DNA of 64,000 nt, from positions 10,490,393 to 10,554,392 of the forward strand of contig JACDQD010000002.1 of NCBI GenBank assembly GCA_019843655.1, in the 5' to 3' direction. A program made the position numbers and the translations under genes. The notes beneath the pieces are model-generated. The model was not told the DNA's origin. It was given only the letters and a program-made list of their open reading frames with translations, and did not search any database. The stretch's first letter is position 1. The number at the start of each line of letters is the position of its first letter. Below are positions 24,724 to 36,542 of the stretch, piece after piece. This DNA comes from Lethocerus indicus. Its lineage: Eukaryota > Arthropoda > Insecta > Hemiptera > Belostomatidae.

Positions 24724-24835
24724 CTAGACCGGTTTCGGCTGCTCGCCATCTTCGGTGGCTGGGTGAGTCACTTTGCCACATGCAACGCTTGTGGGTTATT
24801 CTGTTTACACTAAAGTGAATAAGAAACCGGTCTAG
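24724..24835 (-). ncRNA. Penelope-type hammerhead-like motif in a 13-bp inverted repeat
   Basis: Perfect 13-bp arms, CTAGACCGGTTTC at 24724-24736 and its complement at 24823-24835, enclose about 86 bp. On the minus strand the left arm is part of CCGAAGATGGC-GAGCA-GCCGAAACCGGTC. This matches a minimal hammerhead: core CUGANGA (with U changed to C), helix II GGC/GCC with a 5-nt loop, GAAAC, a palindromic ACCGGU helix III and the cleavage triplet GUC. A very short helix III is characteristic of Penelope-like element ribozymes. The right arm, in plus orientation, keeps GAAACCGGTC but lacks a clear CUGANGA. The core mutation predicts little or no activity. Confidence 0.45.
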
Positions 24836-25613
24836 CAAAAAACGCGAAATCTGCAGTATTTCAAACCCTCGCAGACAACAAAACAGATATTCCAAAACTA
24901 CAATAAATCTTATAAAAATATATTCAGTATATTTTGCTTTATAAGATCGTGAATTGAATGTAGAATATTATGCTGATAATTTTTGTATACTTCAAATATT
25001 TATGATAGCGCGATATTAACAGAACATTGTTCGAATATGATTCGCTTCTCTTTTCCTGAATTTTATGAAGAATTATATTAAAAAAATTGTATTCGGAAAT
25101 GAAATATGAAAAATATATGGTACTGGACGGGCAATTTCTCGTTGTAACCAACAAGAGTTCTCGGTAGCGCTATGACCTATAAACCTTTACAATTCCAGGT
25201 AACCAACAACCGCATCGCCTGCATTGAAAATACAAAACGAAATAGAATAAGACAATTTTACTTATACTAGTCTGTTCCAGTCCTTCACAGAGATGTGTAC
25301 TGTCAAGACGCCACCAGCTCAGCATTCGTGGGTTCTAGTAAGTCTGCACCTCCTCATTCCTATCTAGTAAAAACAAATTGAACGTAAGAAAATTACATTC
25401 TACTGCTCGTTACCAGGCATTGGCACATTTTATACATTTATTTCTACGATTAATTAAATATTTTCTATTCCCGTGACAAAGATCCTAACAAGATATTACC
25501 GTACTGCGGTATAAAGGCAACTTTTATGATCAGTCAGCTAAAAAGAGAGTCTTATTTGAGTAAGAATATTTACTTTTACTGCCACCGTGATAATCCAGTG
25601 TGTGTCGCCAGCC

Positions 25614-25667
25614 AGTATTGAGAGCAGATCTCTCGCAAATGCCGACCAGAATGGGGAATCAATTGTA
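25614..25667 (+). repeat. 54 bp dispersed repeat, copy 2
   Basis: It matches 18907-18960 in the same orientation, 6.7 kb away. No non-LTR coding tail precedes this copy, so it is either a very short 3' fragment of the same element or a separate repeat. The 107-codon frame running through it has no recognisable domain. Confidence 0.7.
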
Positions 25668-26170
25668 TATTGTATTAATCCAGTGTTTATTAAGATTTAT
25701 TCGTTGTTGAGGAAGGTAATATGCTTATACATAATATATAGTTTAAAATATATTCAATTTCAATACATCCAAATGAGTATCGGGGAGTGGCCCGATTTTT
25801 TTACCCGGCCTTCCCACAAAACATATATTCTGCAACGGTTGTCTTTCTGTTGTGCTATATACCGTTGTAAAATACGTATTCTTTTTTATTTTTTAAATAA
25901 ATATAGATAATGCGACGATACAATATTGGGCAGTTATTTTTCACTGAGTCACCATCAGAGATTCACGTTGGCCGGTTATAAACGGTAGTGCGCGGACACC
26001 GGTTTTATATAGAGCAGATTCGGGAGCCAAAGCGATGGTAATTTGGCGGTCAAACGTGTAAATAGTACAGATTGGTGAGACTTGTCGGGGGACGGCCCAG
26101 CCAGAGAGGATTAGCGATAAGCCCGCCACTCCGCTACATGAATATCGCATGTAACCGGCCCCTCTGTTCA

Positions 26171-26245
26171 TGTGTGTGTGTGTGTGTGTGTGTCAGTGCG
26201 TGTGTGCGCGCCTGCCTGACTGTGTGTGTGTGTGTGCGTGTGTGT
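26171..26245. repeat. Interrupted (GT)n microsatellite
   Basis: GT runs at about 26171-26193 and 26220-26245 are separated by GC-rich sequence. A CT run follows at 26485-26508. Confidence 0.9.
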
Positions 26246-26476
26246 ACAAGCGGCGCCCCGACGCTCACGCGCTCCCGCCAATATGGACGGTGGCAATCCC
26301 TTCTATTTACTGACACTCAGCCCCCGACCCGCTTACGCCCGTGTGTGTCCATGTGAGTGAATTATTGTGTGAACGCTCCTCTGAGAGATATAGTTAATAG
26401 CATTAGTCAGTTGTACGAGTGTGTGTGTGTACGGTGCGACGCGGGCCTGGGGATGGCGCCATTACACGCACGGACG

Positions 26477-26484
<8 letters not shown>

Positions 26485-26508
<24 letters not shown>
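26485..26508. repeat. Short (CT)n microsatellite
   Basis: About 24 bp of pure CT inside a GC-rich block. Confidence 0.9.
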
Positions 26509-29500
26509 GCCAATTTATCCCTCTCTCTCATACATGACGTCATTGATCCTAGCCCCGAAATATTTAATCCCATGATTGTTCCTAATCCTGTCGGAGGGAG
26601 GTCTAGTGTTACATATTCCCCTCGGTCCCGGTTCTTCGCGGTGGACGGAACCTCTCGCGTGTCCCATCAATCTAGTTATCCATTGTGTCGGGAGGCTCAC
26701 CCCCGAGGATTATCTCCATTAAGAGCGACACCGTGTTCAGAGCGGAATCCGAGAGCCGCCTGTAATAGCGCCGTTATTAGGGTCGAAAGATTCGGCGGCA
26801 GTTAGACCAACGATTCGTAACAAGAGACATATAATAATCCTCCCTATTACAAACCAGGATAAAAATATCTGGTTTGATGCCGGGCGTTAAATTTTATTAA
26901 TTACAATGAAACCCGCGTATTTAATAAACCTGAGTAAAGGTTTCGACATAAAATAATTATGAAATATCAAGTCACTACGTCGGGAGTTTTTCTTCATGGA
27001 CCCCAATTTGTCGACATCAAACATCCCGATACTGAATAGATCATTCATTCTTTAATATTATAAAGAAAGTGTATAAATTTTGTTGTCATAATTTGCATGT
27101 GAAATGTGATAGTGGTTTTCGTGTTTGTAGACATGGGTAGGGTGCGGTAAGTTTAAAACCCTCCGGTTTATCTTTCAAAAAGGAAAAATCCGGGGATAAC
27201 AAAACCTACGGGGCAGGGAGAGAAATAAAGGAGGGTCTCATATAATACTAAAGCGAGGGGTTGCCGCCAGATAAAATTCAGGGTGCCCCACAGTCGACCG
27301 AGTGATGTAGATTTCTTTTTTCGGGTTTGCCCACTCTTTCCGCCGTCAGCCGGGGAATGGAAGCGGATGCGGCAGTCACGTTTCACCGTGAGACAGACAC
27401 ACTGGCACGGGTATAAGTCAAGTGGGGCCCGGGTAGGGCACGAGGTATAATATAATAAAACTGCCGCTACCAAGGGAGTGGGTTCAGTCGAGATTGACAG
27501 AGAGTATAACAAGGCGGGGGGACGCGATAAACGCCGGACGTAAAATAAGCCCAAACCCCGGCCCCTTGAAACCCGGCAGTTGTTATGCGCGAGTGTGTGT
27601 CTGTGTCTGTGTGTACGCGCGGTATACGGACGATATAACGGAAAGCATCCCTCCGCCCCCGACCGCCGCCCCACCCGCGAATAAAAGCAGATATATTGGA
27701 GTTAGAAAGGGGAAGAAAAACATTGCGGCCCCCCTCCTGAATACCAAGTCTTATATATCGCCTCAGACATAACTCAAAACCCCTTTTTTCCCTTTTCCTT
27801 CCCCGTTCTTTGCCCCGCAGAGGAAAATACAGCATATTTCGAACAGAAATACATTTAGAAACTAGTGAAAATATCTGTTCGTAATAGGGCAACAATCGAA
27901 AGAAATGTTCCACATTTTAGAATTATTGAATAAACGTAAATTCTAATTTTTCTTTTAGTATTATTACAACATATTCAATAATACAGTTAAACGTTTTGGT
28001 TTCCAGAATTTATCCCATTGGAGAGATTCTTATCTAGTAATGAAAAAATTGATTTATAAAATAAATCTAATTCTGGACGAAATACTGGTTCGTTTGCTGT
28101 GACTAAATGATATATTACAGTTTTACACTGATCCTCACCTTGTTAACTAATCTCAATGAAAATGGTTTTGATCTATCTAAGACAGGGAAGACATATAATT
28201 CCAGACAATGTGTGGTCGATGAACATGGGCAACTGTTATTAAGGGCGCGAGCGGCGCCTCGTACTGATTGAAATGTTAACAGTAGGTCCCTCTGAACGGG
28301 ACTGAGAGGGAGGAGGAACTTCTCTTCTAATAAGGATATTAACCGTGCAGGCCGTGCAGGAGCAGCGAAGACAACGACGTCGACGACGACACACAGGAAA
28401 TTGAGCCGCTATGGCTTTGATGGAGGCCGGGCGCAGAGGAGCGAGCTGCGCAAACAGGGGCCCCTTCCCGCGATGATGAAGATTACCTCAGCCTCCCCCC
28501 TCTCTCTCATCCTCGGTGATGAAGGGATGAAGACCGGGCCGGGGTCTTCATTAAACAAAGCCTGCGTCTCAGTCTCATATCGAGAGGGCGAGAGACCGAG
28601 ACCGAGCGGGGAATTAGCTTCTAAATATTCATGCCTCAGACTTGATTACGGAGTACCGGAGTTATGTGGCCCTAATACTCCCCCGAGACATTACCATATC
28701 AAAAGCAATCTGGGGGAAGCCGGCCCTTATATACCGCCCCCGCCCCTCCACCCCAAACGCCCACCCTTACTTATTTTCACTTCCTTATAAATCCGACGCT
28801 TATATCAAACTCATCCAAACTGCAACACCTTAAACCCATATCAAAGGTAGAACACTCGATTGTATACATACAATTATAATTGGATTACATTCTTTTGTTG
28901 TGTTTGAAAATATTCAGTAGTAGGTCAGTTTGGAAATTCGGAGAAAACTACTCCCCGTGATCACATTTCACTGTGTTTTCATCGCATTTCATTTATTTTA
29001 ATTCTCAATTTTACAAAGTGCCATCAAGTTACTTAATTGGTTTTTATTTACACTTGAGATAAATTACGGATTTCTGTTACTTGTTGTATTACATGAGGCG
29101 AGTATCCACTCCTGGATGAAGATGAATCATTGTAGAAACCCTCTCAGAAGTACTTTGAGAATATTTTATTATGTCCCTGTGTTCTATATTTAAAAAAGGA
29201 GACCTTATATAAATACACAACATAAGCGGATAAGGACATAGAATACAGTTGAATAAGACTGTGGAGGGAATGCCGTGTGTTTTATCCAATAAAATATATG
29301 GGGTTTTTGAGGAAGGGGCGGTGAGGTTGTGTGGACCGCAGATTGGCCGGGCGTCTCATATTGCTGTCTGATTTATAGCGGCCCCGAGAAATGCCTTCGC
29401 TGACCGGAAGGGAATTCGTGAATGGGAGGGGGAGGGGGGCGTCCGCATACCGGGGCCGCCCCTCAAAGCCAAACCGCCGAGACCTCGGGCCTCCTCCGAC

Positions 29501-31995
29501 ACTTTGACACTTATTACATTTTATCGGCATTTAGTATTCGCTATGCCCCCAGTCTCCCTCCCAGTGTCCGCCCACTCGGAGCCGATGAAGTTCGACCGGC
29601 ACGATTAAAACCGTAGGATTGATCGCAAGTCGAATGTAGTGTTTAGTCTAAAGTAGCTTCGCAGGGAGCAATAGTATCTGCTGAAAAATTTTGGTCGGGA
29701 CGAGGCCAAATAATGATATCCAGGCCTTGGATCCCTAAACGTAATCGTTATAAACAGTACGATTTAGTTTGAATGGCGGCTAAACATGTGTAAGTTTATA
29801 GCAATACATACCTCTTGTGGTTATATAATTTTATGTAAGAGTTTTAGTTATGTCGCATGATATTTCGTCATCGCATTTTAATTGTATATAATTATTCTGA
29901 AAATTGGGCACGCCTATTGGAAAAATGCGATTGGGATCATGAATGGGTCTTTGAGCCTATGGAGTACAGTTCAGGGAGTCCGGCCAATACCGGCCAAATA
30001 TGCAACGGTATCGAAGCAGGTTTTTTTTTTAGTGCCAAAGGTGCGATTCCCTGAACCGTTACGGTAGTTGTGCCATCAGCCGAGACTCGCATATAAGTTC
30101 ACATTTCGCAGAGTGGCCTCCTAGCGGAAATATCTTCCCAGCCAAAGCCACTCACTCGGCTGTCCACTCCGTTCCGCGCTCGATAGGCGCTCGCCGTTCG
30201 ATTCTATCGACGACATTCGATTAATAAATGCATGTAGGTCATTACCATAGTGACGTCGGGCGGCCTTAGTGGCAGCCTAGTATGGCGGGAGCTGTAGGGT
30301 CTAATTGCCATCTTACTACTGTCCATAGGTAATGGCCGCGGAAGGGACAGGACGAGGATGAATAATGCATGGGCAGAGCACCGAGAGTTCAGACCCTCTT
30401 CAGTACACAGCCAAACCAAGTCGACCCTAGTTGTTACCTCTCTGTTTTCTGCTCCCCTATAAGACGATTTCGGTTCCACAAATTTGAACACTATTGCGGT
30501 CTAACAAGAACTCGAGTTTATATTCTCAACATATTTTAATTATTCAAGATAATCCCAAGGGAATTCGAAATAGTTCTATTCGTGAAACGACTATCGGTAG
30601 ATTACCCGTTTTATTCCTTGATTTACCAATCATAATAATAATGAGAATAACATCCTATTAACTATTCCAATTTTCAACTTCTATCGGTATCAGTAATAAT
30701 ACTGATTATTTAGTTTTTATATGACGGTAGAAGTATGTGTCTACGCTGGAATGAAGGTTTACAAAATATAATGTTTCACCAACTAAGATCAATTTCAGTA
30801 TTCAAAGTAATTTTTGCATTTAAAGCAATTATTTCTGAATAAACGCGGTTTAAAGCTAGCAGGAACAAGGGGGCGGCAAACCTTGATTGGTTACAAAATA
30901 GCAGTTTCATGTTCACAATGTATAAAGCGGACCGTTGATCGTTGTACCAGTCACAAACAGGGTGAAGGGGGGGGACTGGGAGGGAATGTTATCAAATGAT
31001 GGAACTAAAGTTTCATTATAGGGCCTCCAGTAATAATTGAAAGCTCGAGGTAAGCCCGAACAGGAGGTGGAGGCGGAGAATGGCGTGACCGAATCAATTT
31101 GATTTGGGAGTTTATTAAAACGAGGCCATCAGACAGGAACCAGGAGAGAATGAGTAAAGAGGAGAAGCGAGGAACAGGGAAGGTGGTTGGTTAAAGAGAA
31201 ATTCCGAGAAAGGATTGGGTGGATAGATAAAATGTAGAAGGCTTTACTCTGATTGAAATATAAGTGGAACAAGAAATGAATGTATTTATTTCAATTTTCT
31301 TCCTCTAAACAATAACTATTTATTTGTTTTTTTATAATTTAATTTAAAAGATGAAAATTCAAAATTTTGAACTAGTGAAAACAAATATAATAACAGACAA
31401 ATTTCATAACTTGTAGTTCATTATATAAACGTTATAAAAAATGACAAAATTATGTAATATATATGGAATATGTCTAGAAATTAAATTTATACCGGAATTA
31501 ATAAAAGTAGTTTAGTGAACGTTACTAATCACTGGTTGGCAACTGTTTATAAGATAATAAATATACATTAATAATAATAAATCATTTTTATTCGTACTCT
31601 AAAATTCTAAAATATTTTTCCTTAGTCCTCTATTGTATTCGAGTTGATGCACAGGCCGGTTACCTGTAGTCATCACTTGGTGTAGGTCGTTTATTGGCTC
31701 ATTATCATTTTATTAAGATATCAAGACGTAAAGACAAATATCTTAATCTTCCGGAATATTTACAGTACATTGGTTTACGGAATAATCAATTTGTAAGCTT
31801 ATTAATTGTATTCGCTCAATTATTCAATCACTGCTGAGTTTTGACTCTATATAGGTAATCACGGTTTCAATCAATATCTTTCGAAGTTTTTACATTTCTG
31901 ACGAGTACCTTTGTTCGAAGAATTTTTTTACTTGTTGGAAAAAATACTCGGAAAGATATAAAAACGGACAAAACAAAAAAGCGTCCGGCCGGTAC
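26509..31995. other. Non-coding stretch, no gene seen
   Basis: GC-rich blocks at about 26.5-26.8, 27.2-27.75, 28.25-28.8 and 29.3-29.6 kb alternate with AT-rich DNA. A short GAC-rich run lies at about 28370-28391. The long frames at 27.2-27.9 kb on the minus strand overlap each other in different frames, have arbitrary composition and are not annotated. Confidence 0.55.
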
Positions 31996-32112
31996 AGAAA
32001 TTTTCATCGGGGGCTGGGCACGAGGGGGTAGCGTTGCAACTTTTAGCAGCGGACGGGTTAATCTACCGGAAATGCGAGAGTTAGGGCCAGTCGAATATGC
32101 ATTTCACATGTA
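31996..32112 (+). repeat. Diverged ~120 bp duplication, copy 1
   Basis: Ordered blocks are shared with 32778-32928: GAAATTTTCA, then TGCAACTTTTAGC followed by CGGGTTAA, then ATATGCATTTCAC. Order and orientation are kept and spacing differs by indels. The sequence is non-coding and no terminal repeats are seen. Confidence 0.6.
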
Positions 32113-32317
32113 CAGAGGGACCGTCCAAAGCCCAATAGAATAAAAACACTGCAACTCCATCCAGCGCTCCCGCAGGTAATATACGTTCCGGCTCTAACGC
32201 CACCCGCCCCCACCGAACACAACATTTATGCTCTGAATTAAAGACAGTAGGACGTCGATAAACTCTATCTCACTATTCATCGCATTCCATTGTGCTATAC
32301 AAAAAAAAATCACAAAC

Positions 32318-32319
<2 letters not shown>

Positions 32320-32369
<50 letters not shown>

Positions 32370-32370
32370 T
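32320..32370. repeat. Compound (CA)n(TA)n microsatellite
   Basis: A CA run passes directly into a TA run. It lies between the two copies of the duplication at 31996 and 32778. Confidence 0.97.
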
Positions 32371-32777
32371 TACATTTCACTATTTCTTTTCTGACATACG
32401 GTGTTTTACATGCTATTTATAATTTATTCCATTGGTAATATTTAGCGTGAATTATGGACGGATCTACTTCCATATGTATTTTTTAAATGGGAGAGCATTG
32501 ATTGGCCAATCTAAACAGTTTTATACCAGAAGAATGCCATTGTGGAATTAATATCCTACATCGTGCAACTGTAAAATAAAATATATTAATATTTTTGTAC
32601 TAGATTCAAACACTGACTAAAGAATCAATTTTCAACAATTTTAAACGCGTTATAAAAAACGCTGAGAGAATATCGAAATAATTTTCGGCTCCCACGCATT
32701 AGCTTACTCTATATGGGGTTATAATGGAATACGGCTACTCCACGGTATGAAGTCCGACTGGGAAATACGCGTCACTT

Positions 32778-32928
32778 CGGGAAATTTTCAACTGTTTAAT
32801 TCATTCACCAGACAGGGAATGGCCGGGGCGGCTGCAACTTTTAGCGTCGGGTCATCGGGTTAAAATGTGTGATCTGTGATGTGCGATGGACGGGGTTGGT
32901 AGCGATGGCCGATATGCATTTCACGTGT
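32778..32928 (+). repeat. Diverged ~150 bp duplication, copy 2, abutting a CT array
   Basis: This is the partner of 31996-32112, about 800 bp away. Its conserved end (ATATGCATTTCACGTGT) is followed within about 10 bp by a (CT)n array that the first copy lacks. Confidence 0.6.
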
Positions 32929-32936
32929 TGAATGAG

Positions 32937-32937
<1 letters not shown>

Positions 32938-33031
<94 letters not shown>
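32938..33031. repeat. Long (CT)n microsatellite
   Basis: About 94 bp of pure CT. The Ser-Leu open frame through it is an artefact. Confidence 0.97.
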
Positions 33032-33032
<1 letters not shown>

Positions 33033-36000
33033 AATGATTTCTGGCGGTCTACTCCCGCCTCTTTTTTAGTGTCCGCTCGCGGCGTTCAACCCGACCGAAT
33101 AATGGATTGGGAAAGCGCCCCGGGAAATGGGACGGAAATTTGTCGCGTATGAGCGGGACCGTCGATTCGCCGTTGTTTACGGTATGATTTTCGTTTTTCA
33201 GATTTTCGGTACCTTAAGCGCCGACATTTTAATTACTGAAAGGGGCCTGTTAACTTAACAGAAGCGGGACGGCGTGTTGATGAGAACAACTGCTCGACTT
33301 AGCCAGTAGTCAGAGGAAACATTAATTTGCAACCCCGCAAACAGGTATCTTAAATTAAAAATCTGTTTCAAATTTATTTAGAAGCGAACATTTATTCCTG
33401 TATGAAATTATTTATTTTGAAATAATCGACAGTGCTTTGACGCCAGTCCCTATGGTAGTCACCCGAACTACCACAGATAATACTTCATTTGCGCCATTCA
33501 AACGATCGAATAACGATTAAATAATTTATTGGAATTGTTTCCGCAAGATGAGAAGTTGAAATTAATCCATACCGAAATCACTGGTGTGTTTAATTTTTGC
33601 CGATGGATGAATCATCTCTCTATTTGCCCGTCTGGTATTTTATTTAGTCCTTCTTTTTTTTTTATTAGTGCCGCTCTCGCTCCTCGAGTGGAGTGGATAC
33701 TGATCTGAAGTGGGCCGGCAGTCATCATCAAAAGCATTGACAAAGCACTGCTTTGGTGTCGGGCTAGGGACGTGGTGGCCGGGGGGGAGGGGGGGCATAT
33801 TGGACTGCGTTTGCCCGGCGAGCCGTGAGATTGACGAATATCCGGCCACCATATGTGCGCTGGCTCCCCGTTACTGTTATGCTTGCTTTTCGATAGGGTC
33901 CAAAGTGCAATACCATTGACTGGTCTGTCTATTAGCCCTGAAAGCCCGTCCTCAACCGACCCCCGTTTCTCCTTCCTCTTTTTCCTCCCTGGGCGCAATA
34001 CTAATACTAATAGGAAACACTGGCCGCTCACTCTTCCAAACGATGTTATCCGAAGATCTATAACAGTCTCCCTTCTGTCCTGTTCCGGTGGATCGTTATC
34101 GACATCGCATCCATTCTGAAAAATGTTATCTGATATTTTCCGAGTGGTATATAGGGGTATATAAATAAATGCAGTAGTTCTATTCGTTTATTAGGATAGA
34201 ATCGATAGAATTCAATAAATTAAGAATTAATAAGCGCTATTAATACTATTTATATTTAGAGACCATCCGTCAGACCTGGTGTGAACGTTGAACGCTGATT
34301 GTTGCTAAGAGGGTTTCTTACTGAAGGTTAAGATTTTATACTTATTTCCGATATCACCGATGGTATAGCCATTGAAATATTAAAAATCACAAATCAGTAC
34401 TAAAAATTTGGTGAGGCAAACTTATTTTCAAATAAATCAAATATTGAAAAAAGACTAAAATTAAATCGGCGCGAAATTTGGCCACGCAGCCTAGTGTTTG
34501 TTTGTGGTTTCAAAATATTACCGACTCGTCACTCTCCTTCAGTGAGGTGTCGGTTGGAGCATTGCCAATATACTGAGGGTTTCTGTTTTATCGTGTTACG
34601 ACCGATTTCAAACTGACGCTAGTTTTCTTCTGAGCGGGTAGTAGCGCTCAGCACTTTAAGATTATTGCGCGCAAAAAAGGTTGACACTATTTGCTGGGAC
34701 GACCGGTAGAGTGCGCGACTATTTCTAATAGACGTCTCATTGTCAGAGCAGCAGGTAGTGTAGAACTAAACCTTTCAGAATTGCGGAAACGCAGACATTT
34801 TACTGCTATGTCGACTTCTTATCGAGAGCTAAAAAATTGAGATTAAAAATTTGAACGATTAATTTATTGGCTCTGAATATCTTCTCCATTTAAAAGCAGA
34901 AAGAGTTTACTGAATCTTCACAGAACCCCAGAGTATCCGGTGGATTGTACATCAGGAAACTTTATGTACACGTGATGTACACGAGTTGTACATGTGTGTT
35001 GAGCAACATTTTTATTGGAGCTTTTGTCCTGTACATGTATCCTGTATATGATATATAGAATTATTTCTGGTGGGAACATTAAGGTATGGTAATACTGGAA
35101 CTAAATTTGTTTTCATTCAGTTTTAATCATCTTTTTAGGCATCTCAGTATTCGGGAGTACATGAGCTGAGTTAATCCAGTGAGTTACTTATCCGACAGTA
35201 GAGACAGACTGTTTCCTGATCATTACCACCTAATATTGTTCAAGCAGTATGGTGGGAATCAAGAAATGATAAGGAGAAATAGTTCCCTGGTTCTGTTTAG
35301 GTATTCGTGGCCGAGGTGGACCCAGGTGGAGGGGAGACCCACCGCTGTGTTGAAACTGTTTAGAATTGCGAGATTGGGTCTTGATCTGTTCCCCATCGGC
35401 GAGTCGGGTCACGATCATAGCTCACGATCCTACACAAAATATCCCTTTTGGCAACCTCCCTTTAATCTATTCAAATTGGCTTCTATGCTCACTCTTAGAA
35501 ATCAGATTTGACCCCCCTCGTCCACAGATCGGGACAATAAACTAAGTTAGGAGTTTATCTGATTTTAAAAATAAAAAAAATGCGAAACTACTAGAAGTAA
35601 ATGTACGACCGAGAGGTGTGTCTGTTTGGCACTGGTACAGCGATCAGATTTATTCTACTATTGATATTAAGTTTCCCATCACAAATGTATTAGATAGGTA
35701 GCATGTCTTAGTTCAAATATCAGGAAGAACATTGGTAATCCATTTTCTTTTCTTTTATAAGTTGTACAATTATTTTAAATGGGTCGGATATAATTCCTGT
35801 AACCACCAGAAAAAATCTCTAAACATATTTACTCTGTAGCGTGGAATCCTGCGAATGTTCTTAAAATCTGACCGTAAAAGACAGCAATGTTTTATTCGTT
35901 GAATATTTTATAGTTTTACAGAAAATGCGGATTGCCATTGTAATTCCCAGAATTATTACTCAATTCAACACTATCAAATAAAAAAATGCATTAAGAAACA

Positions 36001-36420
36001 ACATATGTAAATCTCTACTTCCTATTCTGCCTATATACTCTTATTAGATAGTAAAATAAAATATCAAATTCCTCTGAACTATTCATGATTAGCACCGTTC
36101 TTTCCCAAACCAATACCCGTTGAAGTAAAAGTTAAAAAAATGTATAAACGGCATAGTAAAAATAATAGGGGAATAATTCAATACGATATAAGTTACAAAT
36201 ACAGTTAATACATTTTGCGGTTAATTGTAGAAACTAAATACGAATATCTGTAATGGTTAAATTGGAAACAATGAAGTGTGAAGTGAAAATCGAAAGACAA
36301 TATTCAATGTAATATAACTAAACAAGCTGTATAAATTCGACCTATTGTTTCAATTAAGTTTATGTTGAAAATACAATGCAATGTACATGGGTTAATTTAC
36401 AACTGGTTGTGTATTTTCAG
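33032..36420. other. Non-coding stretch, no gene seen
   Basis: The only distinct structure is the TGTACA cluster at 34946-35035. The 110-codon plus-strand frame at 35179-35511 has no recognisable domain and is not annotated. The remainder is AT-rich. Confidence 0.5.
34946..35035. promoter_or_regulatory. Cluster of five TGTACA palindromes
   Basis: TGTACA occurs at 34946, 34965, 34976, 34987 and 35030. The middle three are spaced exactly 11 bp apart, close to one helical turn, within similar 11-mers (ATGTACACG-type). Palindromic sites in helical phase can bind a dimeric factor repeatedly. No specific factor is claimed, and a short degenerate tandem repeat would look the same. Confidence 0.35.
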
Positions 36421-36542
36421 CTGCGAAATCTATGATTCCGAATATAACTTACAGTACAGATAGGAAAATCAACAGTAAGAAACGTTCATATAAAAATCAC
36501 GTTGAGATTCAAACCAAATCATATTTGATGTCAGTTTTGTGA
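36421..36542 (+). CDS. Candidate exon, unidentified
   Basis: After GTGTATTTTCAG one frame is open for 39 codons to a TGA (includes AKSMIPNITYSTDRKIN). A donor-like AACA|GTAAGA at 36474 would instead make a 54-nt internal exon. The composition is rich in Lys, Ser and Asn, as expected of AT-rich random frames, and the pyrimidine tract is short. Nothing is recognised. Confidence 0.15.

Noticed and set aside
27168..27913. Overlapping 168- and 148-codon minus-strand frames
   Set aside because: They overlap in different frames with each other and with plus-strand frames in a GC-rich block. No motif is recognised and there are no splice or promoter signals.
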